NCBI GenBank assembly: GCA_022385755.1
Contig: MU278358.1
Location: forward strand, 1 to 64,000
DNA length: 64,000 nt
Source: Trametopsis cervina
Taxonomy: Eukaryota > Basidiomycota > Agaricomycetes > Polyporales > Irpicaceae
Direction of reading: 5' to 3'
In this document: positions 32,531-44,219 of the stretch, piece by piece
How positions within the stretch are numbered: position 1 is the first letter of the stretch
How the letters are laid out: each line of letters opens with the position of its first letter
Made by a program: the position numbers and the translations under genes
Notes under the pieces: model-generated
Database searches by the model: none
Seen by the model: only the letters and a program-made list of their open reading frames with translations
What the model was told of the DNA's origin: nothing

Positions 32531-34953
32531 ATGTCCTTGCAGGGGACTGCGCGGCTGCTCGCGGGTGGCAGTCCGCCGCGCACCGTCGCGCTCAACGCTG
32601 TGCCGAGGAAAAGCCCTGCCCCTGCCCTCACCGCCGTGAAGCCCCACTCGCACAATTCAAAGGCGGTGGTACTGGCTGCAGTGGACGACACCGCGTCCTT
32701 CCCCGAACACAAAGAGAATGCAGCACCGCCCGGCGGCGGTAGTCAGGCTAGTGGCGTGATGTCACCAAAGGTCCCGACGTGAGTTGTCTGTCTTTGGAAA
32801 AGCGTTATCGATAACTGATATAACCTACCGGACATCCTTGACTGATCTATCCCCACTGCAGTGCCCCCCTCCTCCCCGTGACGACGCTGCCGGCACTGAC
32901 TGACAGCGGTGGGAGCACTACTGCCATCGTGCGTGCTGCGAGCGTCTCTGGAAGTACGACTACGACGTCCCACGCACGTTTACGCGGGGCAGAAGCAGCG
33001 TTCGCACCTTCGACCTTGCGCTACACGAAGATAGTGCACCCAGCAACTATGGAGAACGGTATGATGGACGGCGCGTCCGCAGACACTGATGTGATACTCG
33101 CTGATGCGGTGGTCGACGGGGTGATTCAGTCTCAGTCTATGATAGACGGAGGGACGACGCAATCCACGCTTGTCGAAGGGGTGACTCAGGCTACGGAAGA
33201 CGAAGGGACGACCCAGTCTACGATGGTCGAAGGGGAAACCCAGCCCATGGTAGTCGAAGAAACAGCGAAGCCTGCGGCAGAGACGGAAACCCCGGAGGTG
33301 CAGCTGTACTCGTACAAAGACTATAAGCCGGAGCCGATCGTCCGCTACGCACGGACTGAAACACAAGCCGACTGGCACGCAGCGAAACTCAGTGGGTATG
33401 ATGCTTCCTCTCACATCTGCATCAGGCACAAGCTCATGCGATCGTGTGTGTTCGACAGGCCCATAGGCTTCGACATGGAATGGCGCGTTAGCCGCTACCG
33501 CGGCGGCCCGCAGTACCTCACAGCGGTTGTGCAGCTCGCGGACATGAATACGATCCTGATCGTGCACGTGAGCGCGATGAAAAGTAGGTCGTTATGTTCG
33601 TTACGTCGGCGGGCTCTCTCGTTCTCTCTTTGTGACTCCTCTGCGACGAGTGCTGGGCTGACATTCTGGCGCGGGCAGAAATTCCGCAGAAAGTCAAGGT
33701 GCGCGTCGTTCCCTATCGAGTATCGTTTGTGTACGACACCCCGCTGACGGCGATGCGTGTCGTCAGGCTATCATCGAAGACCCGTCGATCCCGAAGATAG
33801 GTGCCAACATTCGCAGTACGTCTTTTGCACCGACTTTTCCCCTCCCGCGACCTTCTTGCGTTCTCACGACCTGGCAGATGACGGCATCAGGTTGTGGAAG
33901 GACTACGGCGTCGTCGCCGCCAACCTCGTCGAACTCGGTGCCCTCGCGCGCCAGGCCGACCCAGACTTCGAGCCGCGCCGTAATATCGTGGCACTCGCGA
34001 CGATGATCGAGACGTACTGCGACGGCAAGACGCTCGACAAGGGGCCAGTACGCTGCTCGAACTGGGAGTGTCCTTACCTAGCGCAGGCTCAGATAACGTG
34101 TACGCGGGCCTTTCTTAGTGCACAACGAGCCTGTGGCTGACTCTGTGCTGTACCGCAGATGCCGCCAACGACGCGCACAGCGCGCTCATGGCCTACAAGC
34201 GGATAATGCGGATCGCTGTCATCAACGAACGCACGCTCGACCCGAACGAGTTTGCGAGTGATATCTCGCCTGAACAGCTGCAGCTGGAAGAAACCGCGAA
34301 GAAGGCTGCGGCTGAGGCGAAGAAGGCTGCGGCTGAGGCTAAAAAGGCGGAAGCACAGGCTAAAAAGGCGGAAGCAGAGGCAAAGAAGGCTGCTGCCGAG
34401 TTGGCAGCCTTCAAGGCGCAGAATACTGCAGATCCTGCCTCCGCAGGCCCGCCTTCGTCTTCTGAGCATCCGCTACAACAGGATGCACCTGCAGCGGCAG
34501 TACCCACGACATCCGTTGCAGTGACGTTTGTCGAGCCCGTCATTGCGATTCCCATCGCATCCATCACGTCTGGGTCTTCATCTACAGTGGCTCCGCGACC
34601 GAGACACCTACAGGCGTATCGGATGTGGAACCAGCAGAACATGACCCTCGACGAGATCTGCGCCTCCATGAGGAGCAAAGAGCACCCGCTTGCGAAGAGC
34701 ACCGTCATGTAAGTCCATCATCCGGTTTACCTTTTCCTGTATATATTTTTCCGAGCTGAATTGAATGTACAGCACGTATGTGATGGGGGTACTGCAACAC
34801 GACCCGACGCTGCCGTTCTCGATCGATCGGCTCAAGATGTTCGTCCAAGCGGACTGGCGCAGCTGGAACAGGCACAAGCGGTGGATTCTGCATCAGGAAG
34901 GCAAGGCCAAATTGGAGGCTGCGCGGCAGATGCCTGTACCGGTGCCGGCCTGA
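32531..34953 (+). CDS. WRN-type 3'-5' exonuclease with coiled coil and C-terminal helix-turn-helix
   Basis: A DEDDy exonuclease likely to act in DNA repair or replication. Start at ATG 32531 (MSLQGTARLL); introns near 32779-32860, 33410-33460, 33583-33680, about 33703-33766, 33817-33877, 34100-34159 and 34710-34773. A low-complexity N-terminus has Gly-Val/Thr-Gln repeats (EGVTQATEDEGTTQSTM). The exonuclease motifs are complete: ExoI FDMEW, ExoII KIGANIRNDGIRLWKDYG, ExoIII YAANDAHSAL (Y-x3-D restored across the 34099 intron). A heptad array of AEAKKAA units (34291-34401) predicts a coiled coil. The C-terminus has a winged/HTH region (RMWNQQNMTLDEICASM...LAKSTV) like the HTH found at the end of some RecQ/WRN helicases. 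No helicase domain is present. About 640 residues. Confidence 0.85.
34291..34401 (+). repeat. In-gene 21-bp tandem repeat encoding heptads AEAKKAA
   Basis: About five copies of an AAGAAGGCTGCGGCTGAGGC-like unit (21 bp, 7 codons) run in frame in the exonuclease gene. The Ala/Lys/Glu heptads suit a charged coiled coil. Confidence 0.75.
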
Positions 34954-36050
34954 CTGGTGTGCACGATGGACGAATGCAGCGTGGAGAGCGTGTATGTACG
35001 ATAGATGTTCGTATGTATCGGGCTTTGGGTTCTGGTTATTCGTATTTATCACAATGTATAATCCCATTGGTTTCAAACTGGCATGAAGCACGAAGAGTTG
35101 CTCGCTACGGAAGTGGCCTTCATTTAGCGCCGGTCGCACTCTCCTCCGCGATACCGTCATCGTTGTGCTTTCATGCAATTACCTGACATTCCTCAAGTAA
35201 TTTTCTGCGCAACACTATTCTCTGACATGTTCACTAACAAAAACAGTGTCATTGCAACTTGGCCACGCGAAATCCCCACCCGAAGGGGCAATAAATGTGC
35301 TGAATCAGTTGGAGCGCACAAATAGGAATACCCTCCTCGATGAAAGTGCGGTACACCTGATCCTCGAGTCTACGGGGTATTGCCATCTGCGACTTGCGAC
35401 CACCATCTATCTGGTCTCCGGAGCACGTCTTTGTCTTCCCGGATTTCCACAGACGCAGAACATTTGCGGCAACCTCACATCGAGATACAGGGTATCATCG
35501 CGTCTTTTGACCGCAGCATCTCAGGTTCCCCTTTCAAATGTATGGACATGCAGTGGGTTATCTGTTTGCAAATACAGGTCTGTACGCAAGTATCTTCGTT
35601 GCTGATCCTGCTTTTCCGCAGCCACTGCACGACCTGATTGCCAAACTCGAGGCAGTTTTACTCACGCCTGCAATGTCGTCTAGATATACGAACTTGGAGT
35701 GTTTTGTTGCACCTGACTCTATCTTTACTGCAACTAGCAACCGGGTACGTGTATCTAATGCACAACAACCGTCGAACTCGTCTGACGAGAAATGCTTTCG
35801 TGTAGGTTCGTCAGTCCAAGCAATCCAGCTGACGATATCAGCAACAGCGATATGGAATTGCGCTTTTGCAAGAGATATGCGAGGCTATGCCGTGACTATT
35901 GGAGTTGTCCTGCAATTGCTATACCAGTTTCTTAGGAGAACTGCGTAGCCGGATACCACTGCCGTCGTATCACACAGGGCAGCTATAAAGCGAGGGCTGA
36001 CGAGGACGCCTACTCTGACACACACCTTTCGACCATATTTCCCCATCATA
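34954..36050. other. 1.1 kb, possible small unknown gene, no clear model
   Basis: After the exonuclease 3' flank, plus-strand frames at 35246-35605 and 35538-35948 (up to 136 codons) could be exons of a short gene; the second has an acceptor-like TTTTCCGCAG near 35620 before PLHDLIAKLEAVLLTP. I recognise no domain and cannot close a frame, so I leave it unannotated. Confidence 0.3.
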
Positions 36051-38974
36051 ATGACGAATCCTGCCTCAGGCGTTGTGTACAGCGCCCCCGATGGAACATT
36101 GAAACAACTCCCGCTGGAGAAAGTCGTTATAGATGCAGTAATCATCGACCGTAGGTGTTGTCTTGGTAGTCATACGTCAACGCAAGCTGATCGTCGACCC
36201 CGTCATAGTCTCAGCCCGCGTCGATGTTGTCCAGAGGTTCTACAACGTGTCTGTGTCGGCCACGTCGCGCGCGAAATATATCTTTCCTGTGCCCGCCAAT
36301 GCAGCTATCTGTGGGTTTGAGATGCGCACGGCAGACGGCCGGGTCATCATTGGCGAGGCCATGGAAAAGTCTCGTGCCCATCGCGAACACAACGATGCTC
36401 TAGGCGAGGGGAAGAAGACGGCCCTGTTAGATTGGGTCACAGATGACAGTGTGTAGCTTCACTTTGCTGAAGAGGTTTAGCCTATAACTGTTATGTGGTC
36501 AGTGTTTGTGATATCCATCGGTTCAGTCCCAGGCAAAGAAAGTGTAACAATCATCACGACTGTGAGTACATACCGGCTCGAGTGGTATTGCATAATGGTT
36601 GAGTAGAATTATACAGTACGTGATGGACCTTCTAAGAGACGATGTCGAGACCCAGGTCCGATTCTATGTACCAATGTCCGTAGGTCAACGGTACGGTCAA
36701 ACACCAGCCGGCGCAGAAGACGCCTCCGCGCCAACCACCCTTACCCGTGTCAGGTTTAATATCGGCATCCAGATGTTCGGGTATATCATCTCCGTTGAGA
36801 GCCCTTCGCATGCAGAAATGCAAGTTCAACCGTATAAGACTCACTTCGGTCGCCCGTCCAAGCATCGCCAGCACGTCAAGCTGCGCTCCAAAGAATACCT
36901 TACACAAGACTTTGTCCTACTCGTGCATGCCGCGAAGCTGGACAGGCCACGCTGCTTCGCGGAGTATAGCACCAACGGTACCAACAGCATTGCCATGCAA
37001 CTGACTTTGATCCCAAAGTTTGATATACCTCCTCTTCCGGCGCAGGAATATCTGTTCCTCGTTGACCGGAGTGATAGTATGGGTGGACTACGTATCGACA
37101 TAGCGAAACGCGCGTTGGTTATGCTGTCACGTTCCCTTCCTCCCGTTGGAACGACTTGGAATGTGCTCAGCTTCGGTAGCACCTGGACGAGGCATTGGGC
37201 GCACAGTCAGTCGTACAATAACCAGACGCTGCTGGACATGGTATGAACGCCATCCTGTTGTATACATCTGCTTATGAGGCCCCTCTATCAGACACGGCAT
37301 ATCAATTCTATGGAGGCAGACTATGGCGGTACTGAGATACGGCAAGCTCTTGCAAGTACTTTCAACTCCCGAAATACGAACACAGCTACAGCTGTGTTTA
37401 TTCTAACCGACGGCGAGGTAATTGTTTAATATCCCGTCTTACCATCGGCTTACACTTCTTAGTCGACAGACATTGACGCTACCAGATCTTTAGTAGCCAG
37501 AGCTGTGGCGCAGTCTCGGAAAGATGCGCCTCTACGAGTTTTCTCCTTAGCGATTGGAGAGCGATCGTCCAGCGCGATGTGTCAAGCTATATCTGAGGCC
37601 GGAAATGGTGAATGCCTCTATGCGACTCGCGCGGAAAATATCGGGAACAAACTCGCCTCGCTGGTTAGGGCAGGGAGGACTTACACTCTGAAGAATGCAA
37701 CCCTTGACTGGGGTCTACCATCGCATCCCTTGCAAACTGGTCGTCCTGTGCGATCTTTCCGTCAGTTTCCGTCAGTTATTCCACCGCTTTACCCCGGTGT
37801 TCGCTTGAAGGTTTTCGCGTTGATCGAAGGCGACGGTTTCAAACCACCTGCAGTAGTAACTCTTCGCGCTCAGCGTGATGGGACCGGCGAGGTCTTGGAA
37901 TTCAAGATACCGGTTGAACAAGCTAAATTCGAAACGGAGAATGTTGGCGTTCCTTTGATACACACGCTGGCTGCTAGGGCGATAATATCCGAACTTCAAG
38001 CTGCGATCGTGACGGGCGTAGGCGCTCCCGAGGGCCTTGCGAGAGCCTCCGTGATATCATTAGCGGAACAATACCAGCTCGTGAGCCGCTTCACATCTTT
38101 TGTCCTGGTAGAGGACGTGGATGACCCGGACCTGGACCATCCGCGATTTGCGCAGTCTCTACAAGCGTTGAGGCATAGAAGAATCAGTGAAAAGCTCGCA
38201 CTCCACGATATACAGCCTCAAAGTAACCGACTTCATAACACGGCATTCTTCCAAAGCGTGATGCGATATGTTTCTGCCTTCGGTTCAGCACTCGGGCAAA
38301 CGTGGTTCCGATACCCGCCTTTGTTGAATTCTGTATCTCTGAATCCCGGCCCGCGCTCACATCCAATGCCAGGTCACGGAAACGAGAACGATGATAGTGA
38401 TGATGCCCAGGAGGGAGGGCCAGGAGCGACTCACATCGACGACGGCGACGATCCAGAGTGGGAGTCCGAAGGCAGCTTCACCACCATCAGCTCCTTGCTG
38501 TCTTCGACAAGCTCTTTATCTGATTGGGACGAGAGCCGTACATCATCTTTTCTGGACCAGGATGCGCGTAGTCCGTCCCCGGCTGTCAACTTGGCAGAGC
38601 CCACTTCAGACCCGCCACTTCGCCCACTGACGCCGCTACCAGAACCACTAGCACCTGAAGTATTCGAGTTGATCACTGGAATGGGATATGACGGCTCCTT
38701 TTCACGCAGCTCGCAGTTGGAGACTATCGTTGGACGCGCTGCCATTGAGGAAGGCCTCAAGCTCCAGGTTGACGAGACACTGTGGACTACCGCGCTCAGT
38801 GTAGCATTTTTGCAGGGCCAGATGCAGTCCACCTCCAACTATCGCATGCTAGAGTCTTTCCTGGAGAAAGCTTTGGAATACGGACATCGAGTCTTGCGAG
38901 CACCTGGCTCCCCCAGTTTCCGCGAGCTTGTAGAGAAAGCGAAGACCGTCCTACAACTTGCGCCTGCACCATGA
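36051..38974 (+). CDS. VIT and von Willebrand factor A domain protein (intact copy)
   Basis: A cytosolic VIT/vWA protein of the ITIH/PARP4-like type; role in fungi unknown. Start ATG 36051. Exon 1 ends at 36150, with introns near 36151-36210, 36450-36510, 36560-36615, 37240-37290, 37356-37360 region, 37420-37464 and a long last exon to 38974. The VIT part carries LPLEKVVIDAVIID, FPVPANAAICGFEM and EYLTQDFVLLV. The vWA part has an intact MIDAS D-x-S-x-S (FLVDRSDSMGG), a GGTEIRQAL threonine and FILTDGE. After the vWA domain a beta/helix region ends near RISEKLAL, then an acidic/Ser-rich linker (about residues 640-730) and a C-terminal helical domain (about 110 residues, TALSVAFLQGQMQ to the end). 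About 850 residues. Its paralog lies 5 kb away in opposite orientation. Confidence 0.88.
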
Positions 38975-39373
38975 GGATATTTCAATCATCATTACTGTAT
39001 AGATCCGATGGAACGTTGTATTTGTATGCTTGTCGAAATCCAGACTGTAGTTTGTGACCAAGTCCGGTTCCATGAGCTCGCCTCGCGGGCTCTGTCGAGT
39101 TTCTTAGTACAAAAGGCAATCACGAAAACGTCAAAAGGGAGGGATACCCGTTCAATAGAACCCTTGATATCTAACGAAAAGCTGGTGGGAGTCGTTGAGT
39201 CCATTGCGTGTCGTCTGTACTTAACGTGCAATAGCGCTTCTAGCCATGGGAAAGTGTAAGACCCCGTGATATTGCAATTGAATGCCTGAATCCAAGTTGC
39301 TGTTGTTGCAACTCCAGCACTCTCATACTCCATCTTGACACCCTCGCACGGACAGAAATATATTCACCTCGTC
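38975..39373. other. Intergenic, no gene
   Basis: 3' flank of the VIT/vWA gene and promoter of the NOSIP gene. A minus-strand frame of 113 codons (39333-38992) shows no features. Confidence 0.45.
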
Positions 39374-40663
39374 ATGACTAAACACAGCAAGAATAACACA
39401 GCATCTTCGATCTTTTCATACGCAGAGTACAAGAAACTCGATTATGGCACCAAACGCGTACGTACTTCATCTGCTAAGACGTCACCGTGTATGAAAGCGA
39501 CGTGTGCAGCAACGCCTAGGGAACGAATCAATGCGCCGGTTCGATTCATGCGCCTTATGCCTGCAGCGTGCGAGGGAGCCAGTAGCGTGTGGAGAGGGTC
39601 ACCTGTTCTGCAAGGAGTGCGTATACACCGACCTAGGTGAGTCGTGCTGCTGCTTGCTTCTATCATGAAAGGCTGCTTCATTCAAAGTCAGTTACTCAGC
39701 TGGGTGACATAAAAAGACAGAAGGCTCGTCTAGAGGCCCTGAAGCGTGAGGCAGAGGAGGAAAGGCAAAGGGCCAGAGAGGCAGCCCGTGAACGTGTGTT
39801 GCTGGACTTTGAGAAAGGGCAGCTCGGCTTGGCCGGCCCAAAGTCGCTAGCGACAACGACTTCTGGAGCAGACGTAAAAGAGTGTGCGTTGGTATCCTCA
39901 TCTATCTGGCTCAGCTGCCGAATGTCCACGCACCAGCCCGCGGAACTAAGCGCAAGTTTGAATTCGATTCTTCTACGGTGGAGAATCTTGCTCAAGAAGC
40001 GGAAGAGGCGGCTTTAAAGCAAATTGAACGTGAACAAGCTGAAGCTTTGAAACACAAGTTACCCGACTTCTGGCTGCCCTCGCTGACTCCTACGTACACA
40101 TCGTCTGGCCCTCCGACGTCCCTTACTGATGTTAAGCTACAAACGACATGTCGCGGAGGCAATCCGTCCCATCACCTAAAGTAAGCATCTTATTCGAAAC
40201 TGTGATATCAGGTGTCTGACTGGATAGTAGTCGCAAACAACTCAGTCCAGTGAATTTCATCTTCGATACTTCGTCGAACAAGCCATCAGGATCATTGAAC
40301 AGCACTCCGTCGGGTGAGGAGACACCGAAACCAAAAGAGAGTGACTTGACTGCTATATGTCCGTCCTGTAAGAAGACGTTGTCAAACAGTCATTTGATGT
40401 TTCGTGAGTTGCTTGCGACTTCAGCCTCAATGTGTCTGCAGGTGGCTCATTCATCTCCTCACACACTCACAGTTATGAAGCCCTGTGGACACGTCATTTG
40501 CAAAACGTGCACAGATACCCTTGTCAAACCAGCTAAGCAGTGTATCCAGTGCGACAAGATACTAAGTGACAAAGATATTATACTCTTAACTCGAGAAGGT
40601 ACCGGATACGCTGCGGGAGGTTTGGCGGAGACCTCGAAGAAAGGCATCGCCTTTCAGGGCTAG
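39374..40663 (+). CDS. NOSIP: NOSIP homolog, RING/U-box-type E3 ubiquitin ligase
   Basis: Homolog of nitric oxide synthase-interacting protein, a U-box/RING-like E3 also found with spliceosomes. Start ATG 39374 with the family signature MTKHSKNNTASSIFSYAEY and KLDYGTKR. After an intron near 39456-39510 comes the first half-site FDSCALCLQRAREPVAC, then GHLFCKECVYTDL; then a Lys/Arg/Glu helix (KKDIKRQKARLEALKREAEEE) typical of the family; RGTKRKFEFD; DFWLPSLTPTYTS; and the second zinc-like module ICPSCKKTLSN...MKPCGHVICKTCTDTLV...CIQCDKIL. The C-terminus GTGYAAGGLAE matches the family. About 330 residues; introns near 39640-39705, 39882-39935, 40184-40228 and 40410-40470. Confidence 0.92.
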
Positions 40664-41179
40664 AATGGAGTGTTGTATATTACATTCGTACGAATTCATG
40701 TCCTTACCCTATTTCTCTCTATTTATGTTACTCGTTGACTGATGTTAGATAGGTCCCTCTACATACTAGCGTCACATGAGGGCTATCAAGCGCATTAGTA
40801 CTTCTCGCTCTATGGCAGTCTGACAAGGAACAGAATACTGCTATAGTATGAGCGTGGGTTGAGTGAGTCAATATCGACACCATTATCTGACAGCAGCCGC
40901 TGACTTGAGCGTGAGAATTGCAAAGATAAGATCACGCGCGACAGACACTTCGCGTGCGAGTGTGCTTTCTCCTTTGCTCTGTGATCGCCGGGTGATTATA
41001 TCACCACGAAACTCGCTATCGTTTTGTGGTAATAGTAGCCTCTCTGGTTCTCTTCTCACTGCAACGTTAAGCCGCACATGGGTCAGTGGGCTGCGATAAG
41101 CACATTGTTAAAAGGGAGTGAGAAGCAGCATAGCATGTTATGCACCACTACCCAAACACCATTCCCAGCCTGGCCAACA
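40664..41179. other. Intergenic, no gene
   Basis: 3' flank of NOSIP and promoter of the amidase. Short frames only. Confidence 0.45.
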
Positions 41180-43226
41180 ATGTTTCGACGACTGGCGGTG
41201 ATCACCTTTTTATTTACAGTCTATATGTCGCTTTTGAGCTCTTGCGTAGGGATCATGAGATCGCCGAAAATTCGGGCGAGCTTCCCGGACTTTCCGGATC
41301 TCTACGAAGCTTCTATTGCTGATCTCCAGAGCGGCTTGCACAATGGTCATTTCACGAGTGTAGACCTCGTAAAGGTTAGTCATTTCCTGCAGAACTGAAG
41401 AGAATGTGCTCACCCTAGATACGTAGGCATACTTTGCAAGGATAGAAGAAGTTAACCTCAATGGCCCCGCTCTTCGTGCGATCATAGAGTTAAATCCTAG
41501 TGCTCTCAAACAGGCAAGATCTCTGGACATTGAGAGACGCCTCTTTGGTGCACGAGGGCCGCTCCATGGTATCCCAATATTATTGAAAGACAATATCGCC
41601 ACTATGCACTCAGAAGGTCCGCTATCCCATCCGTCCTAAAATCTCACTGTTTTGACATCTCCCCTAGGCATGAATACAACCGCCGGTCAGCGCTGGGTAT
41701 TACTATGATTATCGTTGTTCTAACCCGACTTGCTCGCAGGCTCCTTTGCACTTCTGGGCTCTGTCGTACCACGTGATGCAGGTGTAGCAGCCCGCCTTCG
41801 TGCAGCAGGCGCAATATTGCTCGGCAAGGCAAACCTCAGTGAATGGGCAAACTTTCGTGGAAGCGTTCCGTCAGGGTTTTCAGGACGCGGAGGACAAGCC
41901 ACAAACCCATACGTTCCATTGGGCAATCCCTCAGGGTCGAGTTCAGGCAGCGGGATTGCTACAGCTATCGGTCTGACGGCAGCCGCTCTTGGGTCTGAGA
42001 CAGACGGTTCAATCGTCAGCCCAAGTAGTGCCAATAACTTGGTTGGCATAAAACCGACTGTCGGGTTGACCTCTCGTGCAGGAGGTGTGTATCATATAAG
42101 CTCCGAGGTTCACATAACTCAAGACTCTGATATAGTAATACCGATATCTTCGCACCAGGATACCGTTGGGCCCATGGCGCGTTCTGTGGCAGACGCTGCA
42201 ACTATCCTCACAGTTATAGCAGGCCGAGACCCTCTTGACAATTTTACTCTTGCGCAACCCCCGATTGTCCCCGACTACACGAAAGCCTTGAACCCACATT
42301 CTCTGAAAGGCGTGAGGCTGGGTGTGGCCCGCCAATTCGCTGGAAATAACGCAGCCACTCTGGCTGCTTTCAATGCGTCGCTGGAAATCATGCGTGGGCT
42401 CGGTGCTACCATCGTTGACCCTGCTATTTTTCCTGATTTTGCCGAGATACGTGCAAGCGGGAATGAAACCATCGTTCTTGACACTGATTTTAAGGTGCGC
42501 ATGGACAGCCGATATTCAGAGTACGTTTCGAAGAGTAGATTCTGAAGGGGTCAATGTCAGGTCGATGTGAACAACTATATCGCTGGCTTAGTCAAAGTCC
42601 CGACAGGAGTTCGAAGCCTCGCTGATCTGATTACGTTCAACTCGGCTCATGCAGACCAAGAACTACCCCCGCCATTCTGGACGGACCAATCCACGTGAGA
42701 CCTTCATGCTTGTTTGGGCGCGCTCTTAATTTCTTTCCATGTTTCCAGATTCATCAAATCCGAGAACACGACGGTAGACCAGGCGTACTTCGATGCCCTC
42801 TCAGCGGACAAGGACCTCGGCCAAACACGTGGGATCGATGCCACCTTGGCTGAATTCAACCTGGACGCTCTGATACTCCCGACTAGTGGAGCTGCTGGGC
42901 CGGCTGCGATTGCAGGGTACCCAATTGTCACAGGTCAGTATGGGCAGTTCTGTCTTCTTGGTCAAAACCGACGTGTTGGTTACATACATGCAGTCCCACT
43001 TGGTTTCCAGCCCGCCAATACAACTCTACCTCCTGCTACTCCCACCCGCTCCACTGGACCAAACATGCCATTTGGCATCGCCTTCATGGGCACTGCGTTC
43101 AGTGAATTTAAGCTGATTTCATTCGCCTTTGCATACGAGCAGGCCACACACAATCGCCTAAAGGTCTTGGCATTCTCAGAGGCCATCCCCAAGACACAGT
43201 TGAAGGATGTAGTAGAGAATTCATAA
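41180..43226 (+). CDS. Amidase-signature family hydrolase with signal peptide
   Basis: Hydrolyses amide bonds through a Ser-Ser-Lys triad; substrate unknown. Start ATG 41180; residues 1-22 are a hydrophobic signal sequence (MFRRLAVITFLFTVYMSLLS). Exons 41180-41374, 41427 to about 41610, an 18-nt micro-exon 41668-41685 (GMNTTAG junction), 41740 to about 42086, about 42150-42495, then three more to 43226. Catalytic elements are all present: Lys in ILLKDNIAT, the Gly/Ser-rich NPSGSSSGSG with the cis-Ser, and the nucleophile in GSETDGSIVSPSS. The later VGPMARSVADA and the C-terminal PTSGAAGPAAIAGYP also match the family. About 540 residues. Secreted or vacuolar location is inferred from the signal. 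Confidence 0.92.
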
Positions 43227-44219
43227 TGCGTATATGACATCTTAGAAGTGTAGCTGTTTGTCGGAGCGATTACGTTTGCTCACAATCCGGGCTATTTTTT
43301 CAGGCAAATTGGCACCAATATCTCGTGTCGATCTCCGCGTTGCTCGCTGACCCTTCAGAACATGAGTTGTATCCTGACTAGCCACGTATGCCCGGACAGA
43401 GGGTCTTCGATCATATTAGTGTGTTGGGCATGATATTGATGAGGCCGAGAGGCCATATACTGTGAAGCGAGAGCGAGGGCACGCATAGGGCAGGGTCGAA
43501 TGAGGAATAGCAACGTGTTTTGCGCTATATTTGGGTAGTTACCTGCGCCACAAAGGATCAGCCTCTGTCGCACAACCAGTACACTGGTGCCTGTCACTGG
43601 ATCGACCCTCATCAAGAAAACGCATACAGTATCAGATCATCACCCAGGGTAAACAGCACATGCTGGAGAATCCGTATTTTCCTCTTCTCCGTGGTGAATC
43701 AAGCGGTTCCTGACTGACACAGAGAAGTTCGCGTGTTTAGGTCTACATGAATCTCCACGTTCATCTCTGAGAGGCTTATTGGGGGGCCATCGCGTCATTA
43801 CCTCACCACTGCAACCAACGCCCATGTTTGCCCCGGTAGGCCGGCAAAACATGTAAACACCACAAGGGGACATCTGCGTTGCGCATACCTTGATCCTTGC
43901 TGTATCACTGGAGCACAGACAGCACCGGAGGTGTATAACACCTCCCTGTACGACCGCGTCCGCCATCAATTCGATGACTTGCGGGCTGCCGACATACTCG
44001 TTGCGGACGTCAGTCTGTCCTCCTACAAAAGGGATGCTTATACCCTGGTATCTCCTGGACCTGAGTTGACGCCACGTTGCTGTAGCCGGTAAGTGCATAC
44101 TATCCATAAAAGCCTATTCTTACTCATGACAACGACAGGTACGGTTACCCAGACATTCGCTGTCACTTGAAACCCGCCGTGGTAGCCCTCCTCCACGCCC
44201 ATAAGACCAACTATTCGCG
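43227..44219. other. 1 kb without a supported gene
   Basis: 3' flanks of the convergent amidase and the minus-strand VIT/vWA copy. I looked for the missing C-terminal domain of the VIT/vWA paralog here and did not see it. A 155-codon minus frame at 44107-43640 has no recognisable feature. A plus-strand piece near 43930-44085 (YNTSLYDRVRHQF) looks coding-like, but alone. Confidence 0.4.

Noticed and set aside
39530..39552. GGTTCGATTC resembling a tRNA B-box
   Set aside because: It lies in the NOSIP zinc-module exon (R-R-F-D-S), and no cloverleaf with an A-box and acceptor stem fits around it.
43640..44107. 155-codon minus frame as the missing C-terminal domain of the VIT/vWA paralog
   Set aside because: It shares no recognisable segment with the C-terminal helical domain of the intact copy and lies in a different sequence context.
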